From: JAWMQL01 sp033283165
GTDB lineage: Bacteria; Pseudomonadota; Gammaproteobacteria; Pseudomonadales; Halieaceae
Length of the DNA: 64,000 bases
Direction: 5' to 3'
Assembly: GCA_033283165.1 (NCBI GenBank)
Contig: JAWMQL010000001.1
Location: 1,054,001-1,118,000, forward strand
Every line of letters starts with the position of its first letter. The stretch's first letter is position 1. Below, piece after piece: positions 33,165 to 41,916 of this stretch. Made by a program: the position numbers and the translations under genes. A model generated the notes under the pieces. The model ran no database searches, was not told the origin of the DNA, and worked only from the letters and a program-made list of their open reading frames with translations.

Positions 33165-34540
33165 TATGCCGAGCCCTGTTTATTTCGGCGCCTGTATTTC
33201 AGGACACAGGGATCTGATGGTCTGAGAATAAGGGAGGGCATGATCTCGGCATAGGTGTCCGGCGGCCCCGCGAGTTCGAACTCGTACTCCTCCAGCAGCA
33301 CGGCAAATATAACCTTGACCTGCAGCATCGCGAAGGCGTTACCCACACATTTGCGTTGGCCGCCACCAAAGGGAATAAGCGCGAAAGGGTTCTCCGGGTT
33401 CGGGCGGTAAGGGTCAAACTTCTCGGCATCGGGAAATTCCGCCTCCAGCCGATGCGCCACATAGGGGCTCAGCATGACGTTCTTGCCCTTTTCTATGATA
33501 TGGCCCTTGTATTCAAAATCTTCGATCACACGCCGCGTGAGCGTATTCAGGGGCGGATGAACACGCAGGGTCTCGCGGATGAATCCTTCTGTGATGGACA
33601 TGCGGCGCAGTGACTTCAGGTCGAATTCTCCGCTGGTGGCCTCGAGCGTCCGGTCGATTTCAGCGACCACCGCCTGGGCCAGTTCCGGATTGCGCGCCAA
33701 CTCCACGAGGACCCAGGCCGCGGTATTGGCACTGGTGTGGTGACCGGCGAACATGAACCACACAATCATCCCGGCTATCTCGCTCGTGGTCAGGTGGCTG
33801 CCGTCGGCGTAGGTGGCGTCCATGTATACCTGCAGCAGGTCAGGTTCCACTTTCCCGCTCTCACGCCGCTTATCGACGCGCTCGGTGATCAGTTCTTCCA
33901 GCCGTGCCCGCGCCTGGTCGCGGGCCTCGTAGGCTGCCTTTTTAGCACCGGGATCCTGCAGGCCACCCGCGTCCGCCGCTGCCCCCAGGGTGTGGTACAG
34001 GCTGGCGAATTCATCGGTCAGGGAGTAGCGGAATTCCGGCCCCAGCAGGCAGTGGGTCGAGGTCTTGATGGTGAGGTCGGCGAAGCCCTCGTAGAAGTCC
34101 ATTTCGCCGCTGTCTCCCCAACCTGCGATCCAGTCGCGAGCTTCCTGGGCGATGACGGGGGCGTAGAAATTCATCTTCTCACTTGCCAACCCCCGGGAGT
34201 GCATTCTCAACTGCTGGCGCTCGATGTCCAGCGGGGCGCCATATTGGATGCCCTTGCCAAAAATCGGGACCATGAACTGGTAGGCCTCACGGGCGCTGAC
34301 CTTGACGTCATCGGCCCGGAAAACGGCCTCGTGCGCCTCCGGGCCTACCATCAGGACCGTGTTCATGCCTCCCATGTCAAATTCGGCCAGTTCTCCACAT
34401 TCACGGTAGGCACGCAGCAGGAAATAGGCCGGGTGGGCACTGAATTCCTCGAAATGGCCGCCCTCCCCCGGCGGCCTGGCGCCACTGACGAAAGGTATGT
34501 CGCCGGCTGCGGCTGGCGCAGTGCCCTCTGGGCTGGTCAT
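33164..34540 (-). CDS. Cytochrome P450, CYP51-like
   Basis: A 458-residue P450 with the heme loop 'FGGGQRKCVG' (Cys398), ExxR at 323-326 and the I-helix 'FAGHHTS' (264-270). Two regions point to the sterol 14-alpha-demethylase family. 'AYQFMVPIFGKGIQY' (86-100) matches the CYP51 B-C signature AYxFMTPIFGxGV, and the AGHHTS motif is shared with mycobacterial CYP51. CYP51 removes the 14-alpha methyl of sterols in three oxidations. It lies 40 nt after the flavoprotein gene and overlaps the ferredoxin gene. The family call is good; whether it demethylates or hydroxylates is inferred. Confidence 0.87.
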   Translation of the reverse strand: MTSPEGTAPAAAGDIPFVSGARPPGEGGHFEEFSAHPAYFLLRAYRECGELAEFDMGGMNTVLMVGPEAHEAVFRADDVKVSAREAYQFMVPIFGKGIQYGAPLDIERQQLRMHSRGLASEKMNFYAPVIAQEARDWIAGWGDSGEMDFYEGFADLTIKTSTHCLLGPEFRYSLTDEFASLYHTLGAAADAGGLQDPGAKKAAYEARDQARARLEELITERVDKRRESGKVEPDLLQVYMDATYADGSHLTTSEIAGMIVWFMFAGHHTSANTAAWVLVELARNPELAQAVVAEIDRTLEATSGEFDLKSLRRMSITEGFIRETLRVHPPLNTLTRRVIEDFEYKGHIIEKGKNVMLSPYVAHRLEAEFPDAEKFDPYRPNPENPFALIPFGGGQRKCVGNAFAMLQVKVIFAVLLEEYEFELAGPPDTYAEIMPSLILRPSDPCVLKYRRRNKQGSA

Positions 34541-34580
34541 AAATCACATCCTTCCCTGCGGATTGTTGTAATGAAACATT

Positions 34581-36086
34581 TCAATCGAAATCTTTTATGG
34601 GATTATAACCCTGGTCCATGGCAGGGGCAAGGCGCGGCTGCGCTGCGGCCTGGCGGCCGGCGAGGCGGCCGAATAAAGTTACATCCGCCACGGACATGCC
34701 GCTGGCATACCCCTCCGCCGTCCTCGGAATGCCCGCCGTCGTCCTGCCGGCGGCGTACAGGCCCGGGACAGCGGCCCCGTCCGGCGTCAGGACCTCACCG
34801 GTGGGCAGGGTATCCAGACCACCCAGCGTGAATACTGTCGGTCGCAGTATCTCCAGGCTGTAATCCACCAGCGCATACGGCGGTTGGTTCAGTGGTGTCA
34901 ACCATTCGCGACTCTTGTGAAACAGGGGGTCTGCGCCATCCGCCGCGTGCCGGTTGTAGTACGCCACCGTATGCTGGAGCGAACCGGTCGGTAGTCCAGC
35001 ATCCTTTTCGACCTCTTCCACCGATTCACCGACCGCCACGATCTCCGTGGTGTCATGGTAATCGGGCCTCGCGAAATGGGCGTTGTCGATGAACATGAAG
35101 GCGCGGTGATTGGTCTGCCTGAACGCGAACTCTCCCATGCGTGCAAGGTAAACGTCCTCATTGATGAAGCGCTGGCCCTGCTCGTTGACGAAGATACCGT
35201 AGGTCAGCGCTGAGGGCGGATAGTGTGCAACCCCGATAAAGGCCTGGCTCATGTTGATCGCGTTGCCACCCGCGGCGACACCCATCAGTATGCCGTCCCC
35301 CATATCGCCGGGATTGCCGTGGCGGGTACAAAAGGCCTCCTGGGCGGGGATATGCTGGCGGGTCATCTGTTCGTTCATGATAAAGCCGCCCATGGTCAGG
35401 ATCACGCCCTGGCGCGCCAGCAGGTAATGAGCCCGGCCGTCCAGTTTGGCGACGACGCCACGGACCCTGCCGGTGTCGTCGACCACCAGGGACTGCACCC
35501 TGGCGTCATAGCGGATTTCGGCTCCGGATTCCGCTACCTGTCGCATCAGGACATCCATCAGCACCTGCCCGCCCTCGTGGCCGGAATCCGCTGGCAGGTG
35601 AGCGCGAGGTACCGGTTGCGCGGCGTCACGGAATGGCCAGGCACGCTCGTTGCCGCTGAATTGCAGGGAATCCCCGGTCAGTGCGACCACGTCACGGCCC
35701 GCAAAGAATCCGCGCTTGTAGGGTACGCCTTGTGCTTCCATCCAGTCGAAGTGGCCTGCTGCGCCGTCGACGAAAGCCTGTAGCTTCGCGGGATCTGCAT
35801 ACTCTCCGAACGCAGTTACCAGGTAGTTGTAGAAATTCTCGCTGCTGTCCTCAAAACCGAGCTCCCTCTGCAGCGCGGTACCACCGCTGCCTCCGAGATA
35901 CATTTCACAGGCGGACAAGCGGGTAGAACCGCCACCGCCACTGAAGCGTTCCAGTATCAGCACCCCGGACCCCGCCTGGCGCGCTTCCAGCGCGGCGCAG
36001 GCACCGGCGCCACCATAGCCACACACGATGACGTCGGTGACCGCGTCGACACTCTCTATCCCGGACAGGGCGACATTACGTTGCAT
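34581..36086 (-). CDS. FAD-dependent oxidoreductase, 3-ketosteroid dehydrogenase/fumarate reductase-like
   Basis: A 501-residue FAD_binding_2 protein: dinucleotide motif 'VIVCGYGGAGACAALEARQA' and 'RFSGGGGSTRLSACEMYLGG' near the N-terminus, and the flavin-contacting end 'GLYAAGRTTAGIPRTAEGYA' near residue 460. It is related to KstD and flavocytochrome fumarate reductases, and the precise desaturation is unknown. I chose ATG 36086 with GGAGG 6 nt upstream; a TTG two codons earlier is possible. It lies 18 nt from the KstD-like gene in one operon with the P450 and ferredoxin. Confidence 0.86.
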   Translation of the reverse strand: MQRNVALSGIESVDAVTDVIVCGYGGAGACAALEARQAGSGVLILERFSGGGGSTRLSACEMYLGGSGGTALQRELGFEDSSENFYNYLVTAFGEYADPAKLQAFVDGAAGHFDWMEAQGVPYKRGFFAGRDVVALTGDSLQFSGNERAWPFRDAAQPVPRAHLPADSGHEGGQVLMDVLMRQVAESGAEIRYDARVQSLVVDDTGRVRGVVAKLDGRAHYLLARQGVILTMGGFIMNEQMTRQHIPAQEAFCTRHGNPGDMGDGILMGVAAGGNAINMSQAFIGVAHYPPSALTYGIFVNEQGQRFINEDVYLARMGEFAFRQTNHRAFMFIDNAHFARPDYHDTTEIVAVGESVEEVEKDAGLPTGSLQHTVAYYNRHAADGADPLFHKSREWLTPLNQPPYALVDYSLEILRPTVFTLGGLDTLPTGEVLTPDGAAVPGLYAAGRTTAGIPRTAEGYASGMSVADVTLFGRLAGRQAAAQPRLAPAMDQGYNPIKDFD

Positions 36087-36104
36087 TTTCAACCTCCCGG
36101 CGGG

Positions 36105-37856
36105 TCAGACCATGGTGATGCCGTGATCCACTGACGCGCGGACGCCGGAATCGGGCACCGTATCAGTGGACGCTGAACTGGCGTGGTTGGCAGCAATGTA
36201 GCCAAAGGTCATCGCAGGTCCCAGGGTCGCGCCCGCGCCAGGGTAGTAACGACCCATTGGCGACGCACTGCTGTTCCCTATCGCGTAAAGGCCGGCGATC
36301 TCGGAACCATCCCGGTTGATCACCTGGGCGTTTTCGTTGGTCAGCAGGCCACCCTTGGTACCAATGTCACCCGGGTAAATCTCAACGCCATAGAAGGGGC
36401 CTTCGACGACCGGAGCAAGACAGGGGTTGGGGCCCAGCCGGACATCGCCGTAAAGCAGGTCGTAGCTGTTCTCGCCGCGGTGAAAGTCCTCGTCGACCCC
36501 ACTGTGTGCGTAACGATTGAATCGCTCCACGGTCTGTTTCAACCCCCCGGGATCGACACCGAGTTCGGCAGCCAGACCCTCCAACGTCGCATGTTTTTTG
36601 AGGAAGCGGTCGCGGACCCGCGGCGGCTGCAGCCAATCCAGTTTCATGCCGCCGGGCAGTAACGGCCCGAACGGGTATTCACGTCGGTAGCGGGAATCGA
36701 AAATCGCGAAAGCAGGCAGGTTGTCCTGGGCACCGGAGCGGTCATACATAGCCTGGACGGCAGTGGTGTAGGCGACAGATTCATTGACGAAGCGCCGACC
36801 TTCCCGGTTAACCATGATGCACCCCGGCATGGAGCGTTCTGTGAACAACATTCTCGCCCGGTCCTCGCCCTCCAACACAATGGTGGGGCCCCACCAGGCC
36901 TCGTCCATCAGGTGCAGGGCGGCCCCGATATGTTCCGCCGCCCTGATCAGGTCACCGGTATTCGTGGGACTGGCGGCTGACCAGTCAACCCGTGTTGGTC
37001 CGGGCAGGTATTTCTCCCGCATGTCCTGGTTATGTTCAAAGCCCCCGGCGCCGATTATGACTCCACGCCGCGCCCTGACCCGGCACGGCCCGTCTTGACC
37101 ATCGACCACCACGCCACTCACACGGTTTTCCTCCATCAACAGTTCGACCACGGGGGAACTGAGCCAGAGCGGCACCCCGCGATCATCGAGAGAATGGCGC
37201 AGCCTGCCAATCAGAGCGTTGCCCATCACCAGTCGTCGAGAGCGCCGGGACTTCAACCGGCCGACAATATCGGCGGAATACTCCAGGGCCAGTTTAGCTA
37301 CCACCTTGAACCAGCCGGGCGCCTTGCTGAGCAGGATCGCGCCTTCCTGGTTGGTGTAGCCAATGAGTCCCATTACCGTGGTCTGCACGTGCGAGTGTCC
37401 AAGCGTAGCGAACGCGTCGCCCAGTTCTCGGGCGTGATAGGGCAGCGGATCGATAGACCGCCCACCCGGCTTCGCACCCTCCAGCTCCTGGTAGTAATCC
37501 GCATAGTGGATCATGGACTCAAAGGCGGCTCGTGTCTGTTCCTGCAGGTAGCGGAACATCACGGGGGACTCGCGCACGTAGGCCTGAACCAGCGCGGGCT
37601 CAACGTCCTCCGCGGTCAGTGCGGTGATGTAGGCAATAGCCTCCTCTTCGCTGTCATCGATACCCGCGGCACGCATCAGGTGGTTATTCGGGATCCACAG
37701 GCCACCGCCGGAACTCGCTGACGTGCCGCCGTAGCTACCCGCCTTCTCTACCACAAGCACTTCACAGCCACGATCCGCGGCCCGGCAGGCGGCAGTCAGC
37801 GCACCCGCACCACTACCGACAACGACGATATCGACCTCGTGATCCCAGTTATTCAT
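36105..37856 (-). CDS. 3-oxosteroid 1-dehydrogenase-like flavoprotein
   Basis: A 583-residue FAD protein close to 3-ketosteroid delta-1-dehydrogenase. Motifs: 'VVVGSGAGALTAACRAADRG', 'YGGTSASSGGGLWIPNN', a tyrosine cluster in 'HYADYYQELEGAKPGGR' (near residue 120, where KstD1 has Tyr119), and the catalytic region 'IYPGDIGTKGGLLTNENAQV' with the KstD-type Y-x-G-D. The end 'GRYYPGAGATLGPAMTFGYI' binds flavin. It introduces the C1-C2 double bond that precedes ring opening in aerobic steroid degradation. It heads the operon reading KstD, flavoprotein, P450, ferredoxin. Confidence 0.88.
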   Translation of the reverse strand: MNNWDHEVDIVVVGSGAGALTAACRAADRGCEVLVVEKAGSYGGTSASSGGGLWIPNNHLMRAAGIDDSEEEAIAYITALTAEDVEPALVQAYVRESPVMFRYLQEQTRAAFESMIHYADYYQELEGAKPGGRSIDPLPYHARELGDAFATLGHSHVQTTVMGLIGYTNQEGAILLSKAPGWFKVVAKLALEYSADIVGRLKSRRSRRLVMGNALIGRLRHSLDDRGVPLWLSSPVVELLMEENRVSGVVVDGQDGPCRVRARRGVIIGAGGFEHNQDMREKYLPGPTRVDWSAASPTNTGDLIRAAEHIGAALHLMDEAWWGPTIVLEGEDRARMLFTERSMPGCIMVNREGRRFVNESVAYTTAVQAMYDRSGAQDNLPAFAIFDSRYRREYPFGPLLPGGMKLDWLQPPRVRDRFLKKHATLEGLAAELGVDPGGLKQTVERFNRYAHSGVDEDFHRGENSYDLLYGDVRLGPNPCLAPVVEGPFYGVEIYPGDIGTKGGLLTNENAQVINRDGSEIAGLYAIGNSSASPMGRYYPGAGATLGPAMTFGYIAANHASSASTDTVPDSGVRASVDHGITMV

Positions 37857-37889
37857 ACTTAGAAGCGCTCTCGCCCGGCTATCCGCCCA

Positions 37890-37923
37890 ACTATACCATA
37901 TAACATTTACACTGAAATGTTAT
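37890..37923. promoter_or_regulatory. 9-bp inverted repeat in the KstD / PQQ-dehydrogenase divergent promoter
   Basis: ATAACATTT (37900-37908) and AAATGTTAT (37915-37923) form a perfect inverted repeat with a 6-nt spacer. A -10 box for the leftward operon, TATAGT on the minus strand, lies at 37890-37895, so the repeat covers the spacer of that promoter. It is midway between the two divergent genes and could regulate both. Confidence 0.72.
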
Positions 37924-37960
37924 CAGTGCATCATGTTGGCCCGAGAGAGGAGAATGATCA

Positions 37961-39940
37961 ATGATGCCGTCAGGTTACAGAATACCGATCGTGGCAGGCC
38001 TCGCCCTGATCTTGACGGCATGCGCGCGGGAAGCCGCGGTGGACTACGCCGGCCCGATCGCCGATTGGCCCTACTTTGGCGGTGATCCCGGCGGTCAGCG
38101 CTTTTCACCCCTCACGCAGATAACAGTGGACAACGTCGACGACCTTGAGATCGCGTGGGTATACCATACCGGCGACGTTTCCAGCGGCAACGACACGCAC
38201 GGGCCAACCACGTTTCAGGCCACCCCGCTGGTTGCGCAAGACACCATGTATATCTGTACACCTTACAACCGTGTGATTGCGCTGGATCCGGAAAAAGGTA
38301 CGGAAAAATGGGTTTTTGACCCGGGCGCTGATCTCACGGCCGTGTATACACCGTCCTGTCGCGGCGTCAGTTATTGGCATGGCACTGGCGAGGGCGAGTG
38401 CGCGAGCCGCATACTCACCGCGACGATGGATGCGCGGCTCATTGCATTGGACGCAGGCACCGGCACAGCCTGCGCTGATTTCGGCGAAGCAGGCGAGGTA
38501 AATCTCCTGAACAATCTCGGTGATGTACGCCCCGGCGAATACTATGTCACCTCGGCCCCGATGATCATTGGCGATCTTGTGATCACCGGCGCGTTCGTGC
38601 AGGACGGCCAGCGGGTAGATGCGCCTCCCGGTGTCGTGCGGGCATTCGATGTGCGAACGGGCGAACTGCGCTGGGCCTTTGACCCGGTGCCGCCGGGAGA
38701 CAAACCTGTGACCGCTACCGAGGCGCAGGCCGGCGCAAATTTCACTCGCGCCACTCCCAACACCTGGGGAACCATCTCCGCCGATCGGGAACGCGGCATT
38801 GTTTTCCTGCCCACGGGCGGCTCGCAACCCGACCACTATGGCGGTCAGGAGCGCGGTGACAGGGACTACTTCGGCACCTCGGTCATCGCATTGGACGCAG
38901 AAACGGGTCAACGCATCTGGCACTTCCAGGCGGTACACCACGATCTCTGGGATTACGATGTCGCGGCCCAGCCAACCCTGTTCGAACAGCACGGGACAGT
39001 GCCCGGCGTCATCGTCGCAACCAAGATGGGGCATATTTTCCTGTTGAATCGGGAGACCGGCGAACCCCTGTTCCCGGTGGAAGAACGGGCCGTACCTGTC
39101 ACCAGCGTGCCCGGGGAATACTCTTCACCCACACAACCGTTTCCCACCCTGCCCCGTCCTGTTCACCCTCTCAGGCTGACCGAAGACGATATCTGGGGCA
39201 TCTACCCCGGCGACAGGGCAGCTTGCCTGGAGCAGTTCCGCAGCTTTGCGTACGAAGGGATTTACACGCCACCACCGCTGGGCAAAAGCGCCCTGCTCTG
39301 GCCCGGCCTGGGCGGCGGCGTCAACTGGGGATCGGTGTCGATCAACCCGATCACTAACACGATGCTCGTGAACTCGATGCGCGTGCCCTACACGGTCAAA
39401 CTCATTCCCCGGGCGGAAGCAGGTAACCTGGACGGCAGTGATCTCGTCGGAGCGAATCCCCAGGAGGGCACGGACTACGTGGTAATACGCGGCGGTTTCC
39501 TCTCTCCCCATAATACCCCCTGTACCGCCCCACCCTGGGGTGTTCTGACCGCCATCGACCTGGATAGTGGCGAGACCCTGTGGGAACAGACGCTGGGGAA
39601 CCTCGAGGAACTTGCCCCCCTGGGGATCGGCAAGTGGTTCAACTGGGGCACACCCAATACTGGTGGCACCCTGCAGACAGCGACCGACCTGGTCTTTGTG
39701 GCCGCGACTCTGGACGGCTATTTTCGCGCTTTCGACACGCGCAGCGGAGAATTGCTCTGGCAGGACAAGTTGCCGGCGCCGGCCCAGGCAACCCCCATGA
39801 GTTATCGCCTGTCCAGGACGGGCAAGCAGTACATCGTAATCGCCGCGGGCGGACACGGTCCGCTGGCTTATGCCGCCAGGGGCCCGGACCGTGTGGGTGA
39901 GTTGCTGGGCGACGCGATCGTGGCTTACAGCCTGCCCTGA
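37961..39940 (+). CDS. PQQ-dependent dehydrogenase, lipoprotein
   Basis: A 659-residue eight-bladed quinoprotein. It begins with a lipoprotein signal (lipobox 'LILTAC'), then 'DWPYFGGDPGGQRFSPLTQI'. Tryptophan-docking repeats follow, such as 'GTEKWVFDPGADLT', 'GELRWAFDPVPPGD' and 'GQRIWHFQAVHHDLWDYDV', the last typical of glucose/alcohol quinoproteins. No CxxCH heme motif is seen, so electrons go to a separate carrier or quinone. It acts in the periplasm. GAGGAG lies 8 nt before the ATG. Oxidation of a sterol or lipid alcohol is possible from context; sugars are equally plausible. Confidence 0.9.
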   Translation: MMPSGYRIPIVAGLALILTACAREAAVDYAGPIADWPYFGGDPGGQRFSPLTQITVDNVDDLEIAWVYHTGDVSSGNDTHGPTTFQATPLVAQDTMYICTPYNRVIALDPEKGTEKWVFDPGADLTAVYTPSCRGVSYWHGTGEGECASRILTATMDARLIALDAGTGTACADFGEAGEVNLLNNLGDVRPGEYYVTSAPMIIGDLVITGAFVQDGQRVDAPPGVVRAFDVRTGELRWAFDPVPPGDKPVTATEAQAGANFTRATPNTWGTISADRERGIVFLPTGGSQPDHYGGQERGDRDYFGTSVIALDAETGQRIWHFQAVHHDLWDYDVAAQPTLFEQHGTVPGVIVATKMGHIFLLNRETGEPLFPVEERAVPVTSVPGEYSSPTQPFPTLPRPVHPLRLTEDDIWGIYPGDRAACLEQFRSFAYEGIYTPPPLGKSALLWPGLGGGVNWGSVSINPITNTMLVNSMRVPYTVKLIPRAEAGNLDGSDLVGANPQEGTDYVVIRGGFLSPHNTPCTAPPWGVLTAIDLDSGETLWEQTLGNLEELAPLGIGKWFNWGTPNTGGTLQTATDLVFVAATLDGYFRAFDTRSGELLWQDKLPAPAQATPMSYRLSRTGKQYIVIAAGGHGPLAYAARGPDRVGELLGDAIVAYSLP

Positions 39941-40131
39941 AAGATGGTAACCGCCCGATCAAGCCATCCATACCCACCCGGGACCCGGCGATCCGCTACA
40001 CGACCGAGGAAGCGCTGTCGGTGTTCGGGGAACGGATAGAAGAATTTTCCCTGAGCGGTGAGGCCCTCCGGGAGCCCTTCGTCATGGAAAATCGCCTGCA
40101 AGCCCTGAAGCTGTGCGTGACTCCGCGTTGA
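39941..40131 (+). pseudogene. Possible C-terminal remnant of an unidentified gene
   Basis: The 190 nt after the PQQ dehydrogenase read as protein-like sequence in one frame that starts without a proper initiation codon and ends at TGA 40129-40131: 'KDGNRPIKPSIPTRDPAIRY', 'TTEEALSVFGERIEEFSLSG', then 'PFVMENRLQALKLCVTPR'. Codon usage looks native. I do not recognise the family. It could be the tail of a deleted gene or a short gene using an unusual start. It is not a continuation of the PQQ dehydrogenase, which is in another frame. Confidence 0.4.
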
Positions 40132-40146
40132 ACACCCGTCAGGGCG

Positions 40147-40443
40147 TCAGCCCAGGGATATCTGAGCCGTCGAATACCCGGCCATCACTTTTCCGCAGAC
40201 GGGAAACACCACCTCTCCATGCGCCGGGTGAGAAGCATAGACCAGGAAATCATCCTGCGATTCGAACGTCGCATGAACCGCCAGTCCGGCATTGCCCTCC
40301 AGCAGCCGCAGATCCAGGCCGGCCTCGAACTGGCGGATACCTGGAATATGCTGTGGCAGTTCATTGAATGCGGCCAGCACAGCCTCGCGCTGCTCCTGGG
40401 TGGTGCCATCCTTGAAATCAATCAATGTGACATGCCTGATCAT
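40147..40443 (-). CDS. Dabb (stress-responsive A/B barrel) family protein
   Basis: A 98-residue dimeric alpha+beta-barrel protein: 'MIRHVTLIDFKDGTTQEQR' with the Dabb-type first strand, 'IPGIRQFEAGLDLRL' and 'DDFLVYASHPAHGEVV'. The frame is open upstream, but the ATG at 40443 is preceded by GGAGG and lies 2 nt after the LLM gene stop. Function is unknown; relatives include small lyases and stress proteins. It is co-transcribed with the LLM gene. Confidence 0.85.
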   Translation of the reverse strand: MIRHVTLIDFKDGTTQEQREAVLAAFNELPQHIPGIRQFEAGLDLRLLEGNAGLAVHATFESQDDFLVYASHPAHGEVVFPVCGKVMAGYSTAQISLG

Positions 40444-40445
40444 AG

Positions 40446-41639
40446 TCAACTCGCCTCCTTTTTCCTGGCGGCCTGCTCGGCCTCGTGGTCGGCTATGGCC
40501 TTGTTGATGCCACCGACGTATTCCGCCATGAACCGGTCGGCATTGGATGCGGCCCACTCGAGCGACGGCGTGCGATTGGCGTTACTGTGCTGAAACAGGG
40601 GCATCACGTACTGCGCCACCAGTTCGTAGGATTTCTTGGTCGCCTCGTAACTCGCGGCGTTGTGCGCCAATGACAGGAAACTGCCAAATCCACCTGACTG
40701 ATCCAGCAGCTTCTCGATGTGCGCAACCAGGTCGTCCGGCGTACCCACCAGGCCCACACCGAAAGCGCCCAGCCCGCCGGAGGTCCATACCTCGATGGCC
40801 TCATCCAGATCCTTGACCTGCGGGAACAGTTCCCCGCCAAACTTGTGGAAGTAGTTGAACATGTCCATCAGGCCATACTCCAGGTCGAGGACAGCCTGTT
40901 CCCTGGTCTCGGCAATATGGAACGGGGTCACCACCCGCCAGGTGTCGCGATGAATGGTCTGGCCGTACTCAGCCGCTTTTTCCTCGCAAATGCCCCAGCT
41001 GGTGGCCAGCGCCTTGAACCCCTCAGGGCTCGATGCCGCCACCGACAGCATCGCAGCACCGTACTGCCCGGCCAGGCGCGCCCCCGAGGGCGAGATGGCC
41101 GACGCTACCGCCAGTTCCAGCTTGTCCTGGTAGGGCAGGATGTGCATGCGGGCCTCGTTCAGCGTAAACCAGTCCGTCTCCGCAGTAACGGTCTCACCGT
41201 TGAGCAGCCTGACCAGTACGTCGAACGATTCGCCCATACGATCGCGCAGCTTCTTGGGGTCCACTCCCATCATGTAGGCGTCGGCAATCAACTGACCGGG
41301 CCCGACGCCAAACATGATCCTGCCTCGGGTCTGGTGATCCAGCTGGGCAATGCGGTCGGCCAGCACCAGCGGATGGTGATAAGACAGCGAGCTGACGCCC
41401 GTACCCAGGCGAATATGGCGGGTGCGCTCCGCCGCAGTCGCGATGAATACCTCTGGAGAGGCGATACACTCATAGGCACCCGAGTGGTGCTCGCCGATCC
41501 AGGCCTCATCGAAACCCCACTTGTCCATGTAGGCCACCAGGTCCAGATCGCGCTCCAGGGCAAAGGTCGGGTTGGTGCGGTCATTGTGGAACGGGGCGAA
41601 AAAAGCGCCGAATCGCATACGCTTGGGTCGGTAACTCAT
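40446..41639 (-). CDS. Luciferase-like (LLM) flavin-dependent monooxygenase
   Basis: A 397-residue bacterial-luciferase-family enzyme: 'MRFGAFFAPFHNDRTNPT', 'DEAWIGEHHSGAYECIASPE', 'RIAQLDHQTRGRIMFGVGPG', and a C-terminal 'GFGSFLSLAHNAASYEATKK'. Such enzymes use reduced FMN and O2; the substrate is unknown. I chose ATG 41639 with AGGAG upstream. The 277 nt before it hold AT-rich divergent promoter DNA shared with the flavin oxidoreductase. That stretch includes the inverted repeat AAACA-N6-TGTTT at 41693-41708. Confidence 0.88.
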   Translation of the reverse strand: MSYRPKRMRFGAFFAPFHNDRTNPTFALERDLDLVAYMDKWGFDEAWIGEHHSGAYECIASPEVFIATAAERTRHIRLGTGVSSLSYHHPLVLADRIAQLDHQTRGRIMFGVGPGQLIADAYMMGVDPKKLRDRMGESFDVLVRLLNGETVTAETDWFTLNEARMHILPYQDKLELAVASAISPSGARLAGQYGAAMLSVAASSPEGFKALATSWGICEEKAAEYGQTIHRDTWRVVTPFHIAETREQAVLDLEYGLMDMFNYFHKFGGELFPQVKDLDEAIEVWTSGGLGAFGVGLVGTPDDLVAHIEKLLDQSGGFGSFLSLAHNAASYEATKKSYELVAQYVMPLFQHSNANRTPSLEWAASNADRFMAEYVGGINKAIADHEAEQAARKKEAS

Positions 41640-41916
41640 GCCGGCAAACTCCTGACAGAACAAAACATTTCAATACATATGTGTTTTATCATAAACATAC
41701 GATTGTTTGTACACAAGAACTAATTCAAAGCAATCCATGCATGGTGCTGAATCACCGATAAGTTCACTCTTTGAGTTGCTCTGCCCGCTCGTTTCATCGC
41801 GCCCCGGAAGAACAATTGCAACTGAATCTTTTTTCCTCTAATAATGACCAGATTCAGGACAGGTAGCGATTTATGTCGAGCTGGCAATCCACAAAGACAA
41901 AGCATCAGGCATCGCA

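Noticed and set aside
16836..37856. De novo sterol biosynthesis cluster
   Set aside because: No squalene epoxidase or oxidosqualene cyclase is present in the window, and KstD-like and Ltp2-like genes point to breakdown. The rest of the genome could change this.
34569..41690. Shared AAACATTTCAAT followed by TTTTAT near 34573 and 41663
   Set aside because: The first copy overlaps the last codons of a flavoprotein gene, the spacing to TTTTAT differs by 2 nt, and it does not sit at a promoter, so I treat it as coincidence.
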